From: Kordia sp965283645
GTDB taxonomy: Bacteria > Bacteroidota > Bacteroidia > Flavobacteriales > Flavobacteriaceae
DNA length: 64,000 nucleotides
Direction of reading: 5' to 3'
Assembly: GCF_965283645.1 (NCBI RefSeq)
Contig: NZ_CBDIPG010000001.1
Span: forward strand, 4,712,001-4,776,000
The notes below the pieces were generated by a model. That model was not told where the DNA came from and searched no databases. It saw only the letters and a program-made list of their open reading frames with translations. Every line of letters starts with the position of its first letter. Within the stretch, counting starts at the first letter, position 1. Shown here in pieces: positions 25,733 through 33,341 of the stretch. The position numbers and the translations under genes are program-made.

Positions 25733-27235
25733 ATGGCAGTCAATATAAATAGTATTCAGTTTAAACATCTGTTATATGATGTAGCTAATAAACCTGCAAA
25801 AACGGTTAAAGTACAAATACAGTTTTACAACGTACATACAAAATCATGGTTGTCATTAACAGATGATATTCCTTTATTAAACGGAAAATTAGTGCATGCA
25901 GTAACAATTCCTTCTAGGATTTCTACAAAGAATCAAACCATACGTGTTGTCCGTGAAGTATTAAAATCTGGCGGAACACCATCATTCAGAATTATAAAAG
26001 TAAATGATCAAAATAGACTTCCTGAAGTTGTTACAACAACATTTGAAGCAATAATTGAAGCAGATACGAATCTAACAATAGATTTTAGTAAAAGTTGGTT
26101 GTTGCATACAGACAAATTTATCTCAAAAGGTGATCATTTGGTTGTTGCTTCACAAGTTTCTATGTTTGAATTAACGGATGAAATTCGCGTTATCAAAGAA
26201 GAAAAAGAGAATGTAATGGCACAACTTACAGGGCTAAATGAAGCTGTTGCTAATTTGTCTAACGAACGTGAATTACTTCAAAATGATATTCAAAATAGCA
26301 CACAAGAAGTTGCTAACTTAAATGTGAGTTTGGAAACCGTAAAAACCAATCTTGCAACCGAAAGAACACTTAGACAAACACTTGAAACAAACCAGGCTAC
26401 GTTAGAAACACAACTGCAAGCACAACGCGATCAAATTGAAGCAATGGAAGTTGTGAGCGTAGGCAACAATAACTTTGAAGTATTATACAACGATTTGCAA
26501 CAACAAGTTTCAGACATCAGCATAGATAAAAGTAACTTACAACAACAAGTTTCAAATATTACTACAGAAAGAGATAATTTAAATCAAGAAAAAGCATCGT
26601 TTTTAGCAAGTATTGATGTATTGAAAGAAGCGGTTAAAAAAGAAAAGTTAATTGTTGAAACCAAAGATGTGGAGTTACAAGCCAAGCAGACATTGATAAA
26701 ATCGTTAGAACGTAAAACTGTAACCTTGGAAAGACAATTAGAAGAAGCTACAGATTTTAAAGTAACCGAACATCCAAACAAACTATCGGCAAGTAAAGTG
26801 TACGGTAGTATTGTAAATGATGTCATAAAAGCGGATGAAGAACTGATTAATTCACGTTATAAATTGGCAAATGTTTCTTTAAATCTTAAAACAACTGTAG
26901 AAAAAGGTCCAGAAGGAACGATATTCGGTTTGTTAGATTTTGAAACTGCAAAAGACATCAACAGTGCAGCTATAAGTGATATAAGTATTGATATTGTTCC
27001 AAATGCCACGACTGTGACTGATGAAGGTCAAAAAATGCCAAACATTTTAGGATTAACCGAAACGGCTGTTCGAAAAATATTGCTCAATAACGGGTTAAAA
27101 CTAGATGCGGTTTATCATCCAACAAATGATGATCATTTAATTGTAGGACAATCATTCAAGCAATCGCCAGCGGCAGATACAAGTATAACAGAAGGACAAG
27201 AAGTAATAGTAATTTTCGCAAAACCAATAAACTAA
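25733..27235 (+). CDS. Coiled-coil protein with C-terminal PASTA domain
   Basis: 500 aa. An N-terminal beta domain (1-140) precedes a long coiled coil (about 142-340, MFELTDEIRVIKEEKENVMA then many leucine heptads). A short beta domain follows (about 345-430) and a PASTA domain closes the protein (433-500: MPNILGLTETAVRKILLNNGLKL, then 'VVIVIFAKP'-like strand). PASTA domains usually bind peptidoglycan or muropeptides, but no membrane segment or signal peptide is present, so the location is uncertain. The start lies 3 bases after the previous stop. It probably bridges other members of the system. Confidence 0.75.
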   Translation: MAVNINSIQFKHLLYDVANKPAKTVKVQIQFYNVHTKSWLSLTDDIPLLNGKLVHAVTIPSRISTKNQTIRVVREVLKSGGTPSFRIIKVNDQNRLPEVVTTTFEAIIEADTNLTIDFSKSWLLHTDKFISKGDHLVVASQVSMFELTDEIRVIKEEKENVMAQLTGLNEAVANLSNERELLQNDIQNSTQEVANLNVSLETVKTNLATERTLRQTLETNQATLETQLQAQRDQIEAMEVVSVGNNNFEVLYNDLQQQVSDISIDKSNLQQQVSNITTERDNLNQEKASFLASIDVLKEAVKKEKLIVETKDVELQAKQTLIKSLERKTVTLERQLEEATDFKVTEHPNKLSASKVYGSIVNDVIKADEELINSRYKLANVSLNLKTTVEKGPEGTIFGLLDFETAKDINSAAISDISIDIVPNATTVTDEGQKMPNILGLTETAVRKILLNNGLKLDAVYHPTNDDHLIVGQSFKQSPAADTSITEGQEVIVIFAKPIN

Positions 27236-27242
27236 AAAAATT

Positions 27243-27914
27243 ATGTCAAGCAATTCATATGATTACGTAAAAGATGCCTTCGCGGCGCCATTAGGAGATT
27301 TTATTGCCGCTATTGGAGAAGGTGTTGGCGAAGCGCAAGCCGCACTTGATGAAGGTTCGCTACGGCAAACATTAGATATATACAATAGTGATCCGGATAA
27401 AGGTTCGGAAACCTTAAAAATGTTACGAGAAGTAGGGTATCAACCAACATTTTATACGATTCCAAAAACGACTGCAAAAGCAAAAATTTCATTGTCAATA
27501 TCACAACAAAGTACAGGAAGTACCAGTCAAAATAGTCGCGCATTTCGACCAAAAATGTATGCAACACCTGTAAATGCTTCCAATACGAATAAATACAATT
27601 TAGGATTAAATGCTACAGCGGAAATTCAATTTGATATAGTTCCAGTGCCACCAACAGATGCACAAATCATTCGTTTTTTACCGAATGTTATTGAAAAAAC
27701 AGGAACGGATTCAGACGGAAACGAAGCAACTGAAAAAAGAACTTTTGCAGAAATAAAAACACTATTAGCAGAATATGGTTTAGGATTCACATTTGCTGAA
27801 TCTGTTGATGAAGAAACCATCACAGACGAATCAACCTTTACCAGCCAGCTTCCAGCATTTGATACAGACAAACCACGTCTGATCCGTGCGGATGATGTAA
27901 TTATTTTGGAGTAA
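27243..27914 (+). CDS. Diverged paralog 6 with C-terminal PASTA-like domain
   Basis: 223 aa. The family core is at residues 1-135: AAPLGDFIAAIGEGVGEAQAALDEGS, MLREVGYQPTFYTI and TNKYNLGLNATAEIQFDI with a final 'VPVPPTDAQIIRFL'. The last 70 residues (FAEIKTLLAEYGLGFTFAES then a final strand DDVIILE) resemble a degenerate PASTA domain. It is the last gene before the terminator at 27945, 7 bases after the previous stop. Confidence 0.75.
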   Translation: MSSNSYDYVKDAFAAPLGDFIAAIGEGVGEAQAALDEGSLRQTLDIYNSDPDKGSETLKMLREVGYQPTFYTIPKTTAKAKISLSISQQSTGSTSQNSRAFRPKMYATPVNASNTNKYNLGLNATAEIQFDIVPVPPTDAQIIRFLPNVIEKTGTDSDGNEATEKRTFAEIKTLLAEYGLGFTFAESVDEETITDESTFTSQLPAFDTDKPRLIRADDVIILE

Positions 27915-27944
27915 TTACATATTTATTAAAATGATTAGTTATGT

Positions 27945-27981
27945 AAAAACCTTAACCGTTTGTGTTAGGGTTTTTATGTTT
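27945..27981 (+). terminator. Intrinsic terminator closing the nine-gene set
   Basis: Stem AAAAACCTTAAC / GTTAGGGTTTTT (27945-27956 and 27964-27975) with one T-G wobble, 7-base loop, T-rich tail. It suggests that the lysozyme gene at 28101 is transcribed separately or by read-through. Confidence 0.8.
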
Positions 27982-28100
27982 TAATTTCATGCAAAAAAGG
28001 TGTTTATCCCTGTAGATAAGAGGTGAAAAGCTTACTTAGTTGATAAGAATAAGAATTATTTTTAACTGTAACTATTGTAAATCTTCAAAATAAGCCACTG

Positions 28101-30230
28101 ATGAAAGCTCCAATTGCAACTACCAAAGCAGCACCAAAAAAGAAACGTCAGCAATCGTTCATAAAACCAAGTGGAACAAATGATTTCATTGGAGAATCTA
28201 AAGAAGCGTCTTTTATTCAAGCAAAATTAGCCATTGGTCAGTCAAATGATAGATATGAAAAAGAAGCGGATGCTATGGGCGAAAAAATCGTTAATAAAAG
28301 CAAAAAAGATGCAATTCAGAATGTCATTTCAACAAATCAAATAAAACCAAATTTACAACGAAAAAAAGAAGAGGAAAAGGAAGAAATAAGTCAAGTTCAG
28401 TTAAAACCGTCAAGCAATGGCAATGCAACTCCATCAGCATCATTTGAATCTACCTTACAAACTACGAAAGGAAGTGGATCTTCGTTATCAAATCCTTTAA
28501 AAACAGAAATGGAAGCTGGATTTGGGAGAAATTTCAATACTGTAAAAATTCATACAGATGCGAAAGCTATACAAATGAGTCGCGATATTGGCGCAAAAGC
28601 TTTCACCAACGGAAACAATATTTATTTCAATAACAATACATACAATCCAACTTCAACTTCAGGGAAACGATTGTTAGCACACGAATTGACGCATGTTGTA
28701 CAGCAAAAAAGTAGCGAAACTACCATTCAGAAAGACGGCGATCCAACGGCAACAACACATACGCCAAACACATTACAAACACAAGCAACAATAAATGCTG
28801 TGCCAGCGTTGGGCGGACAATTGATCAAAACAAACCCGATGTTGACAACACGAGTTGGTCCGCCAGGAAGTTTTCAAGATGTATTTTTAATCATTGGACC
28901 AACCACTAAAATTAATGCCATTGGTGCGGCATTATTACCATTTTGGAATACCGCAAAACCATTTACACCAGAAGGATCTACAACACCAAATATCACAACT
29001 CCATTAACTGCTACTGAATTGGCAAAAGGATTATTAGTATTTAACAGATATAAATTAGCAATTCCACCAGCGGCAGTTCCGCCAGCAATGACCAATTGGA
29101 AAATAGGAATGCGTTTTCCTTTGCCCATACGAATTGATACAACAACAAATGAAGGCGTATTACATCCGTTAATCATAAGAAATTTGGCAAGTTCGTTTGA
29201 TGCTTCATGGAGCGACTTATTAGATGAATTACCAAAAATTTTAACCAATATAACACCTGCAAATTTACGACAACAAGCACAGGACTTTTTAGACACAACA
29301 CCAAATTTACTTTCAAGAGGTATAGCTTTAATGGCAAAAGCGACTCAAAACGCAGTAGCAAACGAACAATTTATTTTGGAAGTCTTTAATTTGGTAGGAA
29401 GTGGAGCATTTGACCTAGCATTGGAGTTTATGAAACATACGGTAAATAGAGATATTACATTAGTAGCAAACCAAGAATCGGGAGCGCGAATTTTAGCTAA
29501 AATTACAGCTTCATTAGCAACTGTACCTAGTGGTTTAGACACAAGCAGACAAGCTAGTTTGCAAAGAGCCCAGCATATGTTAGGTTTGGTAAGTAGTGTA
29601 CAAGCTGAACCATTAACAGAGTGGAGCGCCACTTCACGAGATGAACGTAAAGTATATGTGATGCGATTGCTGATTGATAATTATAATTTCCCCATAAACG
29701 GCGCCGCTGGTTTGGTAGGAAACCTTTATAGCGAATCGGGCGTGCTTCCAAGTAGGGTAGAAGGTAGTGCAATAACAACTCCGATGCGTGCGCGGAATTT
29801 TTCAGGAAGAACCACAGATTTCACGCCAGAACAAATTATGAATAGAAGTTATAGCGGAAGAACTGGCCCTAAAAAACCAGGTGTTGGTTTAGCACAATGG
29901 ACAACAGCAAACAGGCGAGAAGGTTTATTTCAGCATAGTTTTAGAGGAAGACAAGATGGCGAGAATATAGTATTTAATATGGAAGCACAAGTTGATTATT
30001 TGGTAACCGAACTTATAGGGACGTATAATAGAGTATATACGGTTATTACTGCTACAGGTGTTTCGGTTAATGATGCCAGTGATGAGGTGATTTATAATTT
30101 TGAAATTCCAGGGGCTATTTTATCTGGAGGAGCGAAACTTCCAAGATCAAATCCAAATGTGCAAACTGTTTTTGGTCATAGAAGAAGCAATTCTAGTAGT
30201 GCATTAGATGCATATAATGATTCACTTTAG
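28101..30230 (+). CDS. DUF4157 protein with C-terminal phage-tail-lysozyme domain
   Basis: 709 aa. Residues 38-66 (QAKLAIGQSNDRYEKEADAMGEKIV, split here) form the short segment that commonly precedes DUF4157. DUF4157 itself is at about 125-205, ending in HELTHVVQQ (His194-His198), a zincin-type HExxH motif. The middle (210-505) has no known domain. Residues about 511-709 form a phage tail lysozyme-like domain (MRLLIDNYNFPINGAAGLVGNLYSES, GVGLAQWT). DUF4157 is known as a marker of effectors of extracellular contractile injection systems; the lysozyme would cut peptidoglycan. The protein could be a toxin, an escape or a delivery enzyme. No signal peptide. Confidence 0.85.
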   Translation: MKAPIATTKAAPKKKRQQSFIKPSGTNDFIGESKEASFIQAKLAIGQSNDRYEKEADAMGEKIVNKSKKDAIQNVISTNQIKPNLQRKKEEEKEEISQVQLKPSSNGNATPSASFESTLQTTKGSGSSLSNPLKTEMEAGFGRNFNTVKIHTDAKAIQMSRDIGAKAFTNGNNIYFNNNTYNPTSTSGKRLLAHELTHVVQQKSSETTIQKDGDPTATTHTPNTLQTQATINAVPALGGQLIKTNPMLTTRVGPPGSFQDVFLIIGPTTKINAIGAALLPFWNTAKPFTPEGSTTPNITTPLTATELAKGLLVFNRYKLAIPPAAVPPAMTNWKIGMRFPLPIRIDTTTNEGVLHPLIIRNLASSFDASWSDLLDELPKILTNITPANLRQQAQDFLDTTPNLLSRGIALMAKATQNAVANEQFILEVFNLVGSGAFDLALEFMKHTVNRDITLVANQESGARILAKITASLATVPSGLDTSRQASLQRAQHMLGLVSSVQAEPLTEWSATSRDERKVYVMRLLIDNYNFPINGAAGLVGNLYSESGVLPSRVEGSAITTPMRARNFSGRTTDFTPEQIMNRSYSGRTGPKKPGVGLAQWTTANRREGLFQHSFRGRQDGENIVFNMEAQVDYLVTELIGTYNRVYTVITATGVSVNDASDEVIYNFEIPGAILSGGAKLPRSNPNVQTVFGHRRSNSSSALDAYNDSL

Positions 30231-30282
30231 AGCATTAGAAGCTGAGTTATTTAGTGTTATTGTTAGCTTTTATCTACACTTT

Positions 30283-31095
30283 TTAAATATTAGAATCAAT
30301 ATAGATATACCAATTTCCATCGGTGTGTTTTTTCCAGATAAGAATGTATTTTCCGTTATAACTTCCGCTACATTGACCAATTTCAAATACAAAATTAGCA
30401 TTTACAATTGCTAGTTTCAATGGTTGAAGGTTTAAAGAATAATTTTTATCATTCATATAATCATATTCTGCAATCAAATCTTCTGTTCCTCTTACCAGTG
30501 GTTTATGATTGAAATACATGGTATTGCTACTGTAAAGTTGTTTGACAAGATTTTCGGCGTTATTGGCATTACAGCGTTCAATCCATAAATTTCTTCTATC
30601 GTCTATATCCGTTATATCAACGTTAGCGGATGTTGTATTAGTTGTTTCGGTAAATTCAAATTCTCTGATTACTTTTTCGTTTTCCATACTCCAAATTACA
30701 AGTTGTATGTATTCTTTATGCGTAATCGTTTTGTACTTCACAAGTTCATAAGTAATTCCTTTTTCTTTACTTGCTTCTACACTAAATAACGATTCAATAG
30801 AAATGATTTTGTTTTTGTGGCTATTGTAAGAATTCGCTATTTGCGGTGCGCCACTGAGAATGCTATCTGCAGAAATAATTTTAATAGCATTTGCATGATA
30901 AGAATTTTGGAGTGCATCAATATTAGCACTATTTATCGCATGTAACCAATCAACGAGATTGTCAGGAATTTTTTCAACTTGAATGATTTCAGTATTTGAA
31001 TTCGTTACATTTTCTTTTTTATGTTCCTGTTGCTTACATCCGAAAATGACCAACAAAGTAAACGAAAGTACTATAGTATTTAATTTCATTTTCAT
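30283..31095 (-). CDS. Lipoprotein with two NTF2-like domains
   Basis: 270-aa lipoprotein (Cys20 in VIFGCKQQ). Two similar alpha+beta units follow: about 45-150 (LVDWLHAINSANIDALQNSYH) and 165-270 (LWIERCNANNAENLVKQLYSSNTMYFN), both with the helix-strand order of NTF2/SnoaL-like (DUF4440) domains, which form a cone-shaped binding pocket. No catalytic set is evident. The gene is convergent with the DUF4157 gene and has no functional link that I can see. Confidence 0.7.
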   Translation of the reverse strand: MKMKLNTIVLSFTLLVIFGCKQQEHKKENVTNSNTEIIQVEKIPDNLVDWLHAINSANIDALQNSYHANAIKIISADSILSGAPQIANSYNSHKNKIISIESLFSVEASKEKGITYELVKYKTITHKEYIQLVIWSMENEKVIREFEFTETTNTTSANVDITDIDDRRNLWIERCNANNAENLVKQLYSSNTMYFNHKPLVRGTEDLIAEYDYMNDKNYSLNLQPLKLAIVNANFVFEIGQCSGSYNGKYILIWKKHTDGNWYIYIDSNI

Positions 31096-31202
31096 TTTTT
31101 TAATGAAAGCTAATATGTTTGTATATGGTTCGTTGCTTTGGCAAGAACTAAGTTAGCAAATAAAAAACGAATTGGAAATTCACGACTTATAGTGTTTGTT
31201 TT

Positions 31203-31236
31203 CATTACACTTTAAATTTAGTGTAATGCTTTTTTT
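31203..31236 (+). terminator. Orphan hairpin with T-run
   Basis: Stem CATTACACT / AGTGTAATG (31203-31211 and 31220-31228), 8-base loop, then CTTTTTTT. The T-run is on the plus strand but the nearest genes are on the minus strand; it lies upstream of the NTF2-like lipoprotein gene. Confidence 0.5.
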
Positions 31237-31257
31237 GAGGAGACAAAATTAAATACA

Positions 31258-31287
31258 AAAGCATCACTTATTGCTAAATGATGCTTT
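31258..31287 (-). terminator. Terminator after the minus-strand GG-leader peptides
   Basis: Stem AAAGCATCA / TGATGCTTT (31258-31266 and 31279-31287), extended inside by two A-T pairs. On the minus strand it is followed by a T-rich stretch and lies 22 bases after the stop at 31309. Confidence 0.65.
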
Positions 31288-31308
31288 ACTAACTATACTT
31301 TTAAAAAA

Positions 31309-31512
31309 TTATCCAGCACAATGTCTAACTGAGTCAGTACATGTTCTCTGATCTGTATATCTACAGTTCATATTATATGAATGTGGACAGCATGCAGAAT
31401 TACCATGTGAACCACAAGCACCACCAGAAATTCCTCCACTGATTTCTGCTTGATCAAAGTTAGAAATTGTGTTTTTCTGTAATTTTAACGATTTTAAATT
31501 TTGTTTTTTCAT
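31309..31512 (-). CDS. GG-leader Cys-rich peptide, lanthipeptide-precursor-like
   Basis: 67-aa peptide starting at ATG 31512. The leader MKKQNLKSLKLQKNTISNF shares the K-N/S-L-x-L-x-K-x-x-I-S pattern with the other precursors here and ends in a double glycine (AEISGG, then a second GG in ISGG). The core has six Cys (CGSHGNSACCPHSYNMNC, RYTDQRTC, RHC) and several Ser/Thr, suitable for thioether or disulfide bonds. The longer frame upstream to 31674 has no similarity to this class and overlaps the neighbouring peptide gene in another frame. No maturation or export gene is adjacent. The two-component system upstream may control it. Confidence 0.75.
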   Translation of the reverse strand: MKKQNLKSLKLQKNTISNFDQAEISGGISGGACGSHGNSACCPHSYNMNCRYTDQRTCTDSVRHCAG

Positions 31513-31573
31513 ACTGTAAAAATTTTGAATGTTATTAATAAATTGAAATAAAAAATTAAATACTTTTTTAATC

Positions 31574-31813
31574 TTACATATCCGCAGGACCCGATGGACC
31601 TGGCGCACATGAAATACATACTGATGGTCCAGCTTCAGATGGAGCACATTCAACAAAAGTGTCTGGACAGTCATAAACTACTGAAACAATACATCTTTCA
31701 TCTTTTGTACGTTGTGGTACATGTGTGTAGTTTGGTCTTCCTCCAACAAGAGAGTTTAAGTTTGACACTAATTTTTTGTTTAATGTTAAACTGTTAATTT
31801 TCTTTTTTTTCAT
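31574..31813 (-). CDS. GG-leader Cys/Pro-rich peptide, lanthipeptide-precursor-like
   Basis: 79-aa peptide with leader MKKKKINSLTLNKKLVSNLN and a cleavage-type LVGG motif at about residues 22-25. The core is Pro-rich and holds five Cys (RCIVSVVYDC, VEC, CISC) with a C-terminal GPSGP segment. The leader is similar to those at 31309-31512 and 17450-17635 but the core is unrelated in sequence, as expected for precursors that share an enzyme or transporter. It lies 61 bases upstream of the 31309-31512 gene on the same strand. Confidence 0.75.
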   Translation of the reverse strand: MKKKKINSLTLNKKLVSNLNSLVGGRPNYTHVPQRTKDERCIVSVVYDCPDTFVECAPSEAGPSVCISCAPGPSGPADM

Positions 31814-31873
31814 AATGTGTGATTTTAATTTTGAGTGTTAATATAAATGTGATATAGCTATACGCGTTTGCTG

Positions 31874-32440
31874 TTAATACTCCATTTTTCTTAATTCTCC
31901 ATTAAGTGTGTAGTAAAACTGAAAGGTTGTTCCTCCATTTTCTGGTTTTAGACTTATTGAATATTCCGTTTTAGAAATGTCACCGTTTTTAGGAAAAATG
32001 ATAGCGGCTATTGATAAGCTTGGGTTTTTCAAACTTTTTTCGTTCTGTAATTGCTTTTTAGCTTGTTCTATGTAGGTGCCAAGTTTGGTTAGATTAATTT
32101 GATCATTTAACTGATACATAAAATCTGCAGCTTTAGTACCTTTAGGAACTTCAAGAGATATTTCGGAGTTTTGCTTCCAAACACCTTGTGTTAGGTTCCA
32201 CTGCCCCATTTTTAAAGAATTAGGGTCTTTTGTTACGGTAATGGTAACAATATTTCCAATAGTTTTATCATAAATAATACTGATGTCTGTGAAATAAGCA
32301 TTGTCGCCAAATTCACTTTTTATTTCTTTTTCTATGATTGAAAAACCAGCGGCTGTTGCAGGTTGATTGCCAGAATTTCCTCCACAAGAAATCAAAGTGA
32401 AGATTGATAGGATAATTAGTATTTGTGTAATTTTGTTCAT
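31874..32440 (-). CDS. Lipoprotein, unknown function
   Basis: 188-aa predicted lipoprotein (Cys19 in FTLISCGGN) followed by a Gly/Asn/Gln linker. The body is an alpha+beta domain with a long helix near residues 105-145 and terminal beta strands. I do not recognise the family. It is on the same strand as the two-component system and the GG-leader peptides, 163 bases from the response-regulator stop, so co-regulation is possible. Confidence 0.75.
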   Translation of the reverse strand: MNKITQILIILSIFTLISCGGNSGNQPATAAGFSIIEKEIKSEFGDNAYFTDISIIYDKTIGNIVTITVTKDPNSLKMGQWNLTQGVWKQNSEISLEVPKGTKAADFMYQLNDQINLTKLGTYIEQAKKQLQNEKSLKNPSLSIAAIIFPKNGDISKTEYSISLKPENGGTTFQFYYTLNGELRKMEY

Positions 32441-32603
32441 GTGTTTTTATCTCTTAATAATGCATTTGTAATGCTAATGTTGAGATAAAAGTATAGTAGA
32501 ATAAGCTAGTGAAAAATAGAGAATCTATTTCTGCATGCGTAGAAGTTATAAGTGATAGATTTACGTTAATAAGCGTAAATGCGGAAACATTGAAGAATGT
32601 GTT

Positions 32604-33341
32604 TTAATCTTTATTCCAAGTGAAAAGACGCGTAATAAAATTATCTTTTTTACGAGATGAAACTGGAATTTTCTTCCCGTTTTTTAAATAAATTGTACCT
32701 GATTTATCATACTTCTCAATAAACTTCAAGTTTACAATATACGATTGATGAGGTCTTGTAAACGAGTTTTTTGTCAATTGTTCTTCAAACTCTTTTATTG
32801 ATTTTGAAGCTAAATGTTTTTTGCCATTGCTTAGATAAAAAGTAGTATATCCTTTGTCGGATTCACAATACATTAAATCTTTTAAATCAATGACTTGAAA
32901 CGAATCTTGTAGTGATAAAATTAGCGTGTCGCTATCATTATTTAATACTTTTTTTACGGTCTTTATTCGCTGTTTTTGCGTTGCTACAGATAATTTGCTT
33001 ACTTTTTTTAAAGCTTCTGTAAGTTCCTCAACATCAACAGGTTTCAAAAGATAATCTACAGCACCAATTTTTAAGGCGCGTAACGCATATTCTTCATATG
33101 CTGTAATAAAGATAACTTTGAAGTTTAGTCCTTCTGTCTGATCTAAAAAATCAAAACCTGTTCCATCTGTAAGGTTGATATCCAAAAAAATTAAATCTGG
33201 CTTACAAACTTTTGTGACAATAACCGCTTCTTTAACCGATTCGCATTCGCCTATGACAATAATTTCAGTATCAATAGAAGCTAAAATATGCACCAACGCT
33301 TTACGAATATGTTCTTTATCTTCTACAATTAATGCTTTCAT
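32604..33341 (-). CDS. LytTR-family response regulator
   Basis: 245 aa. The receiver domain (1-120) has phosphoacceptor Asp54 (IFLDINLTDG), acidic pocket Glu7-Asp8 and the ITAYEEYALRALKIGAVDYLLKP switch segment. The LytTR DNA-binding domain follows (about 145-245; RPHQSYIVNLKFIEKY and the KIPVSSRKK motif). It is coupled to the sensor gene by a four-base overlap (ATGA). Its targets are unknown; the nearest candidates are the GG-leader peptide genes at 31.3-31.8 kb. Confidence 0.93.
   Translation of the reverse strand: MKALIVEDKEHIRKALVHILASIDTEIIVIGECESVKEAVIVTKVCKPDLIFLDINLTDGTGFDFLDQTEGLNFKVIFITAYEEYALRALKIGAVDYLLKPVDVEELTEALKKVSKLSVATQKQRIKTVKKVLNNDSDTLILSLQDSFQVIDLKDLMYCESDKGYTTFYLSNGKKHLASKSIKEFEEQLTKNSFTRPHQSYIVNLKFIEKYDKSGTIYLKNGKKIPVSSRKKDNFITRLFTWNKD

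Noticed and set aside
18000..30230. A complete extracellular contractile injection system or R-pyocin-like particle
   Set aside because: No sheath, inner tube, baseplate, spike or AAA+ ATPase gene is visible; only DUF4157 and a lysozyme domain link it to such systems.
31513..31674. N-terminal extension of the peptide gene at 31309-31512
   Set aside because: The additional 54 residues overlap the other peptide gene in another frame; the leader-like start is at 31512.
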